From Ophiosphaerella korrae (taxonomy: Eukaryota > Ascomycota > Dothideomycetes > Pleosporales > Phaeosphaeriaceae): a stretch of DNA of 12,700 bases. The notes beneath the pieces are model-generated. The model had not been told where the DNA came from. It ran no database searches and saw only the letters and a list, made by a program, of their open reading frames with translations. Below are positions 1-9,504 of this stretch, piece after piece. The DNA lies in assembly GCA_028456385.1 (NCBI GenBank), contig JALNQF010000845.1:1-12700 (forward strand), given 5' to 3'. Each line of letters begins with the position of its first letter. Position 1 is the first letter of the stretch. Position numbers and translations under genes: made by a program.

Positions 1-1766
1 TAGTAGAACTTAACTACCTAATCTATAATAAAGAAATACTAGTAATCTATAAAGTATTTAAGTAATAGAGAGTATACTTACAAGGAGTAAAATACTAAAC
101 AAAGGTCTATATAGACTATAAGAACTTTATAGGATTTATAATAAATAAGGAACTATTATAACGCTATATAAGATAGTAGGAATACCTATTAATATTTAAT
201 ATAGAAATTATATATATAAAAGAGATAGATAACTAATTTATAGACGCCCTTAGTAGAAGACTAGATTTATAAGAAGAAGAAAATACAACTAGTATAGTTC
301 TAGTTAAGAACAAAGAAGGATATCTAGTCCTAAATATACTAAAAATAGCTATAACACTTAAAAGAATAAGTAGTAAGCTAGACAAATAGATTTAAAAAGT
401 AATATATAAAGTATCTAAAGAAATAAAGAAACTTAAAACCTAAGAAGGACTTATATAAGTATATAGAAGAATATATATCCTAAAAAAGATTTAAAGAGAA
501 TTTATACAATAATTCTATAAATTACTAGTATATAGTTACTAAGGTATTAATAAAATATTAGATAGACTCTTAAGGGACTATTATATCCTAAAGGTAAGAT
601 AACTAGTAATAGAAGTACTATAAGACTATATAGAATACTAAAGAAATAAGTATAATAGATACGTACTATATAGAATACTATAACTAGTAGAAGTACTAGA
701 ATAACTATAGAGAGTTATTATAATAGACTTTATTACAAAGCTACTAAAGTCTAAAGACCTAATATTAGGAGTTAAATATAATAGAATCCTAATAATAGTA
801 GATAAACTTATAAAGTACTTATACTTTAGACTATATAAAGAGAAAAGTAAGATAGAAGTTACTATATACTAGGTTCTAGGAACTATAATTAGTTAATATA
901 GACTACTAGACAAGATTATTATAGATAGAGATGTATAATTTATATTAAAATTATAGGGAATAATAATAGCGCAATTAGGAATTAGATATATAATATCTAC
1001 AGCATACTATCTATAGATAGATAGATAATTAGAATAAATAAATTAAATAGTAGAATAGTACTTAAGATACTACCTTAACTATAACTAGAATAACTAGGTA
1101 TAGTTACTACCTATAGTATAGTTAGTATATAATAGCGCAAAGAACGTAGTAATAAAAGTATTACTTTTCTTTATAAACTATAGATTTAAACCTAATATAT
1201 ACTAAATACTAAGAAATTAGATATTTTAGTCTCTAAGAGGAGAAAACTTTACTAATAGACTGAAGGATATATATAATTAATTAAAATAGGACGTAGAATT
1301 CCTATATAATTAAATAGCAAAATATTACAATAAGAAGTATAAATAAAGACTTTAATTTAAAGAAAGAGAAAAAGTATAGTTAGTATAAAAAAATATTAAG
1401 AGTAAATAGCCTAGCTTAAAACTAGACTACGTTAAGATAAGACTATATAAAATTAAGAAAGAAGTTATACTAGTTATATTTAAACTTAAGCTACTAAATA
1501 AAATAAGGATATACCTAATATTCTACGTAGTACTACTTAAGATAGTACTATAAAACGTAGAACTACTAGTATACAAAGTAGATACGTATAGAGAATAAAA
1601 AGAATAAGAAGTTAAAGAAATCTTAGTACACTAGTTCTATAATAGAAAGAACTACTATTTAGTTAAATAGATAGGAATAGATAAAAAAGGACAACTATAG
1701 AAAAAAATATAGGAACTAGAGAATAATCTTAATTACTCTAAGAAACTAGAAGAGTTCTAAAATTAA
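1..1766 (+). pseudogene. E1 pol 3' part: RNase H, integrase, chromodomain
   Basis: Reading from base 6 in one frame gives pol protein to 1766, broken only by stops at former Gln/Trp codons; I saw no frameshift. RNase H is at about 6-260, ending in a typical DALSRR stretch near 240-262. The integrase zinc-binding region is at about 480-650. There the expected His codon reads Tyr (537-539) and the C-x2-C pair reads Tyr at 627-629 and 636-638. The integrase core keeps its catalytic triad: Asp 726-728 in a IIIDFIT stretch, Asp 924-926 in IIDRD, and Glu 1032-1034, followed by the usual asparagine and YLR context. A GFxP-like NYRFKPN follows near 1179. A chromodomain closes the protein. The start is off-window. 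Family identity is clear from motif order; activity is excluded by the stops. Confidence 0.93.
1608..1760 (+). other. Degraded chromodomain at the C-terminus of E1 pol
   Basis: In the pol frame this reads EVKEILVH, then a YYLVK-stop-IG core (the stop sits where Trp is usual), then a stop at the second Trp position, an ELENN stretch and a KKLEEF end. This matches the chromodomain pattern of three strands with aromatic cage residues followed by a C-terminal helix. In chromoviruses this domain is known to bind methylated histone H3 and steer integration to heterochromatin. The two cage/core Trp codons are now stops, as RIP of TGG predicts. Confidence 0.88.
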
Positions 1767-1779
1767 AAACCTCTAGAAC

Positions 1780-2272
1780 GCCTAGTAGTAAACTAAGAGA
1801 ACTAATATTACTAATAATAGATAGAGAGATAATAGGAACGTCTAATATATAATCTACTACAATAAACACCTTATTTAAGTCTAGCTTAGCTTCTAGAGCT
1901 ACTAACTATTTAGCTAATTTCTTATTATTTAAGGCTTTTATCTTATAAAGACAAGAAAGACAAGCTTAATTTTTTACTAGCTTACTCTACGTAAGCCCCT
2001 AGATACGCTTACGCTTAGCTTTAGCTTCTACAATTTAAGATAGTAATTTTTCTTAAGTCTAGTTAATAGCTTTCCTTATTATTATTAAGCCTAGATACAA
2101 GAATAAGTATAATAAACGTACACTTAGAAAGAGAAATACTAGATATATTATAAGAACTATATATATTTATACAAATATACGCCTTATAAGCCCTACTATT
2201 ATTTATAGAAATAATATAAGGAAGAGACTTAAGGTTTAATTTAGGAGAAGCGCAATAAAAACAAGAAAACAT
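1780..2272 (-). pseudogene. Antisense ORF between pol and the 3' LTR of E1 (degraded)
   Basis: On the minus strand, an ATG at 2272-2270 opens a 69-codon frame that stops at 2063. It is the longest intact ORF in the window. The same frame can be read on to about 1780 through many TAA/TAG codons, including an alternating Ser/Ala-stop stretch that suggests former Gln-rich sequence. Cys4 and Cys7 form a C-x2-C near the start, with further Cys at 34 and 51; neighbouring Tyr residues may be former Cys. The layout resembles the short Cys-rich antisense ORFs I recall between pol and the 3' LTR in some fungal Gypsy elements, but I recognise no named family. Coding past residue 69 is inference. No function is assigned. 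Confidence 0.5.
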
Positions 2273-2420
2273 TTTAATACTATTGCGTAATACGCGATTA
2301 GTAAGAAGATAGTAATAGTATATAGATAAAATAGGTATAAGGGAGGATAAAGAACTCTATATTAATAAAGAAACTAGACTAATAACCTTAGCTCTAGGAT
2401 AGATAAATAAAGATCTACCT

Positions 2421-2434
2421 AGAAAGAGAGATAG
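2421..2434 (+). promoter_or_regulatory. Polypurine tract of E1
   Basis: A purine-rich run (AGAAAGAGAG followed by ATAG) directly abuts the 3' LTR start. This is where Ty3/Gypsy elements carry the primer for plus-strand DNA synthesis. It is absent before the E2, E3 and E4 LTRs, as expected for 5' LTRs. Confidence 0.6.
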
Positions 2435-2864
2435 TATTATAGGCGTAATAGAAGGAATTAAAATAGAGCTAATTAATCCTAACTTAGGTACTAATAAAGT
2501 ATAAGATAAGTAAAGTAATAATCTTAATTAAGAGACTATATATAACTAGGACACCTAGGGCGATCTATAATCTATAGACTCTTAGTATTAATAGATTATA
2601 GATTAAAGTAATCTATAATCTATTAGTCTTTATAACTACAAATTATAGATTATATTAAGTATATAGTTAGTAAAGATATATATTATTTAGATAGTATTAG
2701 TAATTTAATCCTTTAACTATAGAACGCTAATACAAGATAGTTATAAAATATCTTCTATTATTTATAGTTATTATAGATCCTAATATAAACTTTTACTATT
2801 ACTTTGTAATCTACTAACTTTTACTAGATAGGTACTTGTAGTTAATAATAGGAGGCCTATAACA
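2435..2864 (+). repeat. 3' LTR of E1 (about 430 bp)
   Basis: The start TATTATAGG aligns with the TGTTATAG start of the E4 LTR after TG-to-TA mutation, and the end CCTATAACA aligns with CCTATTACA of E3 and E4. A block from about 2692 is nearly the same as in E4 from about 10438 (GTATTAGTAATTTAATCC and the following ~110 bases). The middle differs: this copy has a 17-bp perfect inverted repeat (2589-2605 and 2609-2625, 3-base loop) where E3 and E4 carry a 54-bp tandem repeat. It lies after the polypurine tract and no gag follows, so it is a 3' LTR. Confidence 0.85.
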
Positions 2865-3141
2865 TAGAAAGTAAAAATTATTTTAAATTTTAAGATAATT
2901 TAAACTTTATTTAACTAAACTAGTATTACTTAAAAGAATAAAATAAAGTAGTAGTTTTTAATAGTAGTTTTATAAAGTTTTTTATAATTTATATAATTTT
3001 AAAAGTTTCTATTTAGTTTAAATATAATAAGAATATTATTTTTTATATATAAGCTAATTTTTATAATAAATCTTATTTTTTCTATATTTATAATATATTT
3101 TTAAATAGCTTCTTATTATTTTCTAGTAAAAAAAGTAAAGT
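2865..3141. other. AT-rich spacer between E1 and E2, nothing recognised
   Basis: These 277 bases are almost only A and T, with long T and A runs and no CpG that I could find. I see no reading frame, LTR block or terminal repeat. It may be old host DNA or an unrecognisable element. The LTR boundaries on both sides show it belongs to neither E1 nor E2. Confidence 0.6.
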
Positions 3142-3514
3142 TATTATAAGTATAATAAAGGAAATCGAGATAGAATTAATTAGTCCTAACTAAAGTACTA
3201 ATAAAGTATAAAATAAGTAAAGTAAAAACTTAGATTAGGAAATAACTTATAACCTAAATATAAAAGATATAGAGTAATCTATATAGTTATATAAATAGAT
3301 TACTAAGATTATATAGAGAATAAGATATATATTATTAAGATAGTATTAGTAATTTAATCTCTTAACTATATAGTAATAATACTTAATAATTATAAGATAT
3401 CTTCTATTATTCTTAGTATATTATAGATTATAGCTAAGGCCTTTATTATTAACTTTTAATCTACTAATACTCTCTAGTAGTTACTTATAGTTAATAATAA
3501 GTAACTTTATTATA
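3142..3514 (+). repeat. 5' LTR of E2 (about 373 bp)
   Basis: It starts TATTATAAG (TG mutated to TA) and ends TTATTATA, matching CCTATTACA with CA mutated to TA. It shares with the E1 LTR a block near 3175-3240 (CCTAAC, ACTAATAAAGTATAA, AAGTAAAGTA) and with all four LTRs the GTATTAGTAATTTAATC block near 3344. It is followed by the same leader as in E3 and E4, which makes it a 5' LTR. No TATA box can be singled out in such AT-rich DNA. Confidence 0.82.
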
Positions 3515-3546
3515 CTTTACTAATATAGTTATTAGAAGAAGTAAAG
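3515..3546 (+). promoter_or_regulatory. Post-LTR leader of E2 with CTTTACT/AGTAAAG inverted repeat
   Basis: The leader starts CTTTACT directly after the LTR and ends AGTAAAG at 3540-3546, a perfect 7-base inverted repeat. E4 has the same pair (10606-10612 and 10631-10637) and E3 has it with one mismatch. A tRNA primer-binding site belongs at this position but I could not recognise one. Confidence 0.45.
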
Positions 3547-3572
3547 TATATATAGTATATAGCCTAGTAAAT

Positions 3573-5790
3573 ATAATAGTAAAAAGCTTAACTAAGAAAG
3601 AAAGTAAAGTACTTCTAAGTAGTTATAAATAAGATAATACTATATAGAAAGTAATTAAAGACTATATAAATAACCTAATCTTAAAAAAAGAAGATATAAA
3701 GATAGTAATTAATATACTAGAAATCTAAAATAAAAAACTTTAAAACTATATAAAGTAAAATAAAGTATAGATTAAAGCTATTATAAAAGGATAAAACTAG
3801 ATAGAAATAATTACTTAGAAACTAGAGATAAGTATAATAAAGAAGCTACTTAAAATACTTATACTTAAGAAATTTAATAAAATAAAATAAAAACTAAAAC
3901 TATTTATAGTATTAGTATAACTCTAAATTAATATATAAGTACTATACTTTAATAGAGAAGATAAAAAAGTAATTTATATTAGAATATATATTAAAGAAAA
4001 TATAATAAAATAGGTTAAGCTTTACTAAATAAATTATATAATATCTACTCTAAGAATATAGAATAATAAAATAAAAGCTATTTTTAGAAGTTATAAAGAC
4101 TTAATAAAATAAATAAAAGTAGTATTTAGAGATATAGATATTACTTAATAAGTTAAAAAAAAGCTTAAAAAGCTTATATAATATATTAGTATTCCTAAAT
4201 ATATATTATAGTTTAAATAACTATTATAAAATATAGAATAAAATAAGTTATCTTTAATATTATAATTTAAATAGAAACTAAATTTAAAAATCTAATATAA
4301 AATAATTTATATAGAAAAGCTAAAAATACTAGAAGCTTTAAAGTAATAAGTAATATAAATAAATAATAATCTTTAAAAATAAAAATAAAATAAGTATAGA
4401 GGACTTACTTAGAACTATAATAAGAGATACTCTATAATCCTTAATATAAATAAGAATAAAAAAAAGTAAAAAAAATAAACACTTTATATATTTTAACTAT
4501 AGTAAGAAAAGCTATTATATAAAAGAATACTAGTTAAAGTAAAAAAATAATATAGTATATTATAAATATAAGAAACTAAGATACTTTATAAAAGATTATA
4601 GAAGTAAAGACTTTAAAAGAGATAAAGAAGCTTAGTTAAAGATAACTAAAAATAAGAAGGAAGTACTAAGAATATAAACTAAACCTTAAAAGAAAGTAGT
4701 TAAGAGTAAAGAAATATAGTATATAATACTTAATTAAACCTTTTATTATAATAATAACTACTATATATATCTTTTTAAAAAGTAAAGAGTAAAAACTTTT
4801 TATAAAAGTATAAAGTAGTAGTAATAAAAGAAAGTAGAATAAAAGTATAGATAAAAGAAATAGCTTATATAATAGACTTACTAATAAAAGATTTAGAAGA
4901 AGAAAAACCCTAAATACTAAAAATCTAGGCTAAAAGACTAGTACTAAATAAAGAGATTACTATAGTTACTTCTAAAGAACTATAAGAAAATAAAAAAAGA
5001 ATAAATATAAAAAGTATAAAATATACCTAGTTAAAGATATATAGTTATAATAGGTATATAATAATAGATATAGTAGAATAAAATAAAGAATAGAAATTTA
5101 TTTAAAAATATTTACTAGTTATAAATATAAAAAAGGTATATAAAGACTAAAAAGAATATAATCCTAATATAATAAAGTTTATAATATTCTAATAATAGAT
5201 AGAATAATATATAGATATAATAAGTAAGATACTTATATATAGAGAATAGTAGTATCTTATATAAAAAATATAATAGATTAATAAAGCCTATATACTATAT
5301 ATACTAATAGTATATTATATCTTAGTAATAATAAAACCTAGAATAGATAGATACTAGGTAGGAGATAATAAAAGAATAGATCTAGAATATCTAGTATATA
5401 TAGATATATTATAGATATTATACTTAAATATAAATTACTATTTATATAGAGAATCTAAAGTAAAAAACTATATATAGCTAAAATAAGAAAAAAGATATAA
5501 CTATATAAAAGTAATCCTAAAAAAAGAAATTAAAGGTTAGAAAATAATTAAAATACTTAATAAAGAATATATATTAGTTAGGCCTAGACCTAAGCTATCT
5601 AAAGAATATATTTAAAGAAGACTATACTATAAATATATATATTATAAATATCTAAAGTATAAAAACTATAAGTATAAAATAAAGTAATTACTTTAAAAGA
5701 ATAGATAATTTAAAGAATACCTAAAGTAAAAAAAATTAAAAGGAATAGGAGGCCTATATATTATAAAATAAAGTACTTTTTAAAAAAAAA
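3573..5790 (+). pseudogene. E2 gag (capsid/nucleocapsid), RIP-degraded
   Basis: It aligns along its length with E4 gag. The start is placed at ATA-ATA (3573-3578), the probable former Met. The frame holds to about 4445, shifts by +1 in an A-rich run at about 4445-4480, and is restored by a net 4-base loss at about 4780-4830. Two nucleocapsid CCHC knuckles lie near 4486-4605, with the Cys and His codons reading Tyr. Downstream, a Y-x4-Y-x2-Y module at 4744-4770 (probably C-x4-C-x2-H) recurs at 5421-5447. In the same frame the protein runs into the protease, so Gag and protease may have been one ORF. The product would package element RNA. Stops are too many to list. Confidence 0.85.
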
Positions 5791-6192
5791 AAGTATAAAT
5801 TATAATTAATAGTAGAGCTATTAAGAACTTTATATCTAAGAAGTTTATAAAAAAATAAGAAATACGTTATATAGTAAAGAAATACCCTTAATAACTAAGT
5901 ATAATTAATAGAAAACTATTTTATAAACTTATTAAGTTTAAAGCAATACTCTTTATATTAGAACTAAAAAGACTAGAAATTAAGAATATAGTTATAGATA
6001 TAATAATAATTAATAATAAATAAGATAAAATATTAAGTATACTATAGCTATAGATAACTAACCTAAGAATTAATTAGAGAATAGAGAAAATTAGTTACTT
6101 TAAAAAGTTATATTAAAAGCTAATATAAGTATATATAAAGGAGAATTCCTAGATAAATATAAGAAATAGGAAAAATAACATATAAAACTAGA
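5790..6192 (+). pseudogene. E2 aspartic protease region of pol
   Basis: The frame reads IINSRAIKNFISKKFIKK from 5802. This is the retropepsin active-site strand with the DSG triplet changed to NSR (5808-5816), a pair of G-to-A changes. About 85 codons further on it reads ILSILWL, a stop, ITNLRINW near 6030-6080, matching the second retropepsin hallmark (ILG-x-PWL, then NP-x-ID/NW). The enzyme would cleave the Gag-Pol polyprotein. The Fot1 element follows immediately, before RT begins. Confidence 0.85.
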
Positions 6193-6194
6193 TA

Positions 6195-6256
6195 ACGTAG
6201 TTTATAAGTAAGTAGCTAGTATAAGTAAGTAGCTAGCCTTACTAACTTTGTATACC
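6195..6256 (+). repeat. Left terminal inverted repeat of the Fot1-like element
   Basis: It begins ACGTAGTTTATAAGTAAG and pairs with 7991-8052, differing at 3 of 62 positions. Inside it, the 17-base unit ATAAGTAAGTAGCTAGT occurs twice in tandem (second copy ends in C). Tandem boxes in a TIR are plausible transposase-binding sites; that role is inferred. Confidence 0.95.
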
Positions 6257-6315
6257 TCTTTAAGTATATAACTTAATAGCGTAGTAGAGTAGAGTATATA
6301 TATTAATATATTAAA

Positions 6316-7971
6316 TTAAGTAGTACTTACTATATTACTTTTATATATATATAAGTTATACCTAGTCTCTTTATACTTCTTATAGTGTACGTAAGCCTAG
6401 TAACTTAAGCTTAAATACTACTTACTCTTACGCTATTTATAATTAATCTAGTAATTAGCCTCTAGTTAAGTAATTAAATCCTCTCCCTATCCCTTTATTA
6501 AGACTCCTTTCTTCTAAATCTACTTCTTTTTTTATAATTTATACTTACTAGCTACCTTATTAGCTTTTTTAAGACTAGAAATCTAATTATATATTAACTT
6601 AGCTTCTAGTATTATTATATAAGCTCCCTTTTTAAGTTAATTAATTACGTTAATAATTAATACTAGTAATAAGCTCTTGTACTAGTGTACGCACTTACGT
6701 ATAAGTATTAACTAAGCCTCTAGCTTATATATATTACTTAGCGTATAAGCTACCTAGAGAGCTTCTAGTAAAGCTAGAGTAGCTAGAGTAAGTATATAGA
6801 GCTAGATATTAAGTCTTAAAATAACTACTTCTAGCTAAAGTAGAATAAAGCTAGTAGCTTAAAAAGCTAAGTAAATATTTACTCTTATAAAGGCCTAGTT
6901 AAAGGCTATATAAAAGGCTAGTAGGAATTTAATTTTAGTAATATAATTAATATAGCTTTAGATTAAGCTCTTAACTTAATAGCTATATACTTTCTTTAAT
7001 AGAGAGAAGTAGCTAATATTAAGAGGCTAAAGTAAGTAAGATAAGTAAGCTAGTATATAAAGTATATAGATATTATTCTCTTTATAGATTTTATTAAACT
7101 TAAGAGAGTAGTAGCTCCTATAACTATAAAGTATAAGTAGCTAATACGTACTAACTACTTAGTTTTTTATATACTTATTAAAGTACTTAAGCTAGTTAAT
7201 AGCTAGCTTATCTATTATCTAGCTATTCTTACTAATTCTAATAGCCTAGTCTTATAAGATATAGTTTTCTTTATACTAAGTAGAGAGGTAGTACTTACTA
7301 GTAAAGATAAAGAATAGTAAAACTACCTAGCTAGTAGTATTAATTATAGTAATTACTATTACTTACTTATAATTACTAGGCTAAATAGCCTTTAGCTTAC
7401 TTTTCTTCTCTAACCCTATTATAATAAGCTAAGTTATAATCTTACTTATTATAAAGCTAGCCTTATTAAAGTTATAAATATTTTTATTAGCTATCTTATA
7501 CGTAGCTCTTATATACTATACTATTTTAAACTAGCTACTTATAATAGCTAGGTCTTTATATAAAGCTCTCTACTTATTATATAAGTAATTAAAACGCGTT
7601 ATAAGACTATCTATACACTTAATAAAGTTACGCGCCTAGTAGATACTAGTAAGTTTACCTTTATACTAAGTAAGTAGTTTATTAGCTATCTTACGTATAG
7701 TAGCTAGAGATAGAGTAAAACTATAAGAATTTAGATTAAGAATATAATTAACTATTACCTCCTCTTCTAGCTAGCTAAGCTTACTTAAGTTAGGCTAGTA
7801 ATCGCGTTAAGTAAGTATACTAGCGCGTTAGTAGTATACTATTATTTAGGCTACTTAGAATATTAAAGTAGTAAGGCTAGTACTAAAAATTTACTTTTCT
7901 TTAATAGAAGAGATTATAAGCTAAATATCTAACTCTTTTAAGAGTAATTAAGAAGTATTACGTAGAGCTAT
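6316..7971 (-). pseudogene. Fot1/pogo-family (DDE_1) transposase, RIP-inactivated
   Basis: Read on the minus strand in one frame, with stops at former Gln/Trp codons, this gives about 552 codons, close to the ~540 of Fot1 transposases. Order: an N-terminal helix-turn-helix DNA-binding region; an EEEVIVNYIL segment near 7785-7755; NIYNFN near 7480, the first catalytic block with Asp changed to Asn at 7465-7467; a LLILYS stretch where the second Asp reads Tyr (7126-7128); and a PLNISYFSLLKK block with the third Asp changed to Asn (7018-7020). The second and third positions are 35 residues apart, the DD35D spacing. Near the C-terminus a Tyr-rich pattern around 6370-6390 fits a former CCHC-like knuckle. 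The start at ATA 7971-7969 (a likely former ATG) is inferred. Confidence 0.92.
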
Positions 7972-7990
7972 TACGTATTAAGATAAGATA

Positions 7991-8052
7991 GATATACAAA
8001 GTTAGTAGGGCTAGCTACTTACTTATACTAGCTACTTACTTATAAACGACGT
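7991..8052 (-). repeat. Right terminal inverted repeat of the Fot1-like element
   Basis: Reverse complement begins ACGTCGTTTATAAGTAAG and mirrors 6195-6256 including the tandem 17-base unit. It abuts the TA duplication at 8053-8054. Confidence 0.95.
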
Positions 8053-8054
8053 TA

Positions 8055-9504
8055 ACTACTTTCTAGAATATTAGCTATAAGATTTAGTAATAGGATTAAA
8101 AGAAAGAAAAGATATAAAATAGAGCTTAGTTTATAAGAAAATAGAAGAAGAATTAAAAATTAAATAAGTATTTATTTAAATTTTACTAAAAAAAAGATAG
8201 ATATAAGAATTTAAATCTTTAATAGTATATAAACTTATATTTATAAATAAAAAAAAGATTAATAAAAATAACTTTATATAGATTTTAAAAAGATAAAAAT
8301 AATTTTAAATAAGAACTAATACCTATTACTATATATAGATAAAATACAAAATAGACTATAGAAAGCTTAAATCTTTATAAAACTAGATATCTAGAATACT
8401 TATAACTAGATTAGAATTAAGATAAAAGATAAATAGAAAACTATATTTAGAATATAGTATAAACTATTTAAATACCTAGTTATATAATTTAGATTAATAA
8501 ACGTACTAGTAGTATTCTAAAAAAGAAATAATATAGTCCTAAGAGAGTACTTAGATATATTTATATTTATATATATAGATAATATCTTTATATTCTTAGA
8601 AATAGAAGAGGAATATATATAATATATATATAAAGTACTAGAAAGGTTAGTAGAAAATAAGTTATTCGTTAAGATAAAGAAATATAAGTTTTATATTAAA
8701 AAAATAGACTTCCTTAGATTTATTATAGAACTAGGAAAAATTAGAATTAACTTAAATAAGATTAAAGTAATCTAATAATAGCTAATACTTAAGAACTTAT
8801 AAGAAGTATAATAATTTTATAAGTTAGTAAACTTTTATAGAAAACTAATAGTAAAATAGTTTAAATAAATAGAACTATTAATAAATCTTATATAGAAAGA
8901 TATACTATATAAATAGACTTAGGAATATAAAGAAGTATTTAATTAAATTAAGTAAAGATTTACTAAGAAACTAATTATTAGAATATATAACTTAGAACTA
9001 CTAGTAATAGTAAAGATAGACGCATCTAACTTACTCTATAGAATAGTACTAATATAAGAAAATATAGATATAAAATAAGAATACTTAGTTAAATACTTTT
9101 CTAAGAAAATAAAACTAGTTAAACTTAATTACTAAATCTATAATAAGGAGATACTAGTAATTTATAAAGTATTTAAGTAATAGAGAGTAGACTTATAAAA
9201 AGTAAACTACTAAATAAAAGTTTATATAGACTCTAAGAATTTTATAAGATTTATTATAAATAAAGACTTATTATAATATTATATAAGATAGTAAGAATTC
9301 TTATTAATATTTAACTTTAAGATTATATATACTAAGAGTAAAGATAACTAATTTATAGATACTCTAAGTAAAAGACTAGATTTATAAAAAGAAGTAAATA
9401 CTACTAGTATAGTTTTAGTTAAAAATAAAGATAGATATTTAGTCTTAAATATACTTAAAATAGATATAATACTTAAAAGAAAGAAATATAAGCTAGATTA
9501 ATAG
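8055..9504 (+). pseudogene. E2 reverse transcriptase and RNase H, cut by E3
   Basis: RT resumes after the Fot1 right end. A GWIRxFKS-like stretch lies near 8190-8220 in one frame; an A-run at about 8249-8256 then shifts the frame, which continues unbroken to 9504. IDFKKIK (8278-8298) and a former NRYPLP block (8311-) are followed by motif A IFIKLDI with Asp kept at 8386-8388. The YxDD box reads YIDN at 8572-8583, so the second Asp is lost by G-to-A. FLRFII, VNFYRKLI and a KKD block follow in the usual order. RNase H starts near 9010 with its first Asp kept (9019-9021, IDAS) and ends with the TLSKRLDL stretch near 9360-9384. The protein breaks off at 9504, where the E3 LTR begins. Confidence 0.93.

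Larger units (their letters stand above)
1..2864 (+). mobile_element. E1: 3' part of a RIP-degraded Ty3/Gypsy chromovirus copy
   Basis: This is a retrotransposon copy cut by the left window edge. In order it holds RNase H, integrase, chromodomain, a 3' region with an antisense ORF, a polypurine tract and a 3' LTR. That order (integrase after RNase H, chromodomain at the end of pol) places it in the chromovirus branch of Ty3/Gypsy. Its gag, protease and RT lie off-window. Its LTR resembles the E2 5' LTR more than those of E3 and E4. All coding parts carry many RIP-type stops, so the copy is dead. Confidence 0.93.
6195..8052 (-). mobile_element. Fot1/pogo-type DNA transposon, full length (1,858 bp), inserted in E2
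   Basis: TA target duplications at 6193-6194 and 8053-8054 flank terminal inverted repeats of about 60 bp, and the minus strand between them encodes a pogo-type DD35D transposase. Fot1-like elements are about 1.9 kb and duplicate TA, so length and target fit. Removing the element plus one TA takes out 1,860 bases, a multiple of three, and rejoins the protease and RT regions of E2. Its base composition keeps more CpG than E2, consistent with later insertion or weaker mutation. Confidence 0.95.
3142..9504 (+). mobile_element. E2: Ty3/Gypsy chromovirus copy, 5' LTR through RNase H, interrupted by Fot1 and by E3
   Basis: From left to right: 5' LTR, short leader, gag, protease, (Fot1 insertion), reverse transcriptase, RNase H. 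At 9504 the sequence, which up to there parallels E1 to its base 389, switches abruptly to an LTR. The remaining integrase half should therefore lie beyond the window, after the end of E3. It is the most heavily mutated copy here: C and G are scarcer than in E3/E4, stops are dense, and there are frameshifts in gag and near the start of RT. Confidence 0.92.

Noticed and set aside
2063..2272. Treating the 69-codon minus-strand ORF as an ordinary host gene
   Set aside because: It lies inside a retroelement between pol and LTR, and its frame seems to run on through RIP-type stops; kept as a degraded element ORF.
3142..3514. TATA boxes and transcription starts in the LTRs
   Set aside because: TATA-like words occur throughout the mutated DNA, so none can be singled out.
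6195..8052. High TIR identity as a sign of recent transposition
   Set aside because: RIP saturation turns all CpA/TpG sites in both arms to the same bases, so identity overstates youth; the transposase has many stops and no catalytic Asp left.
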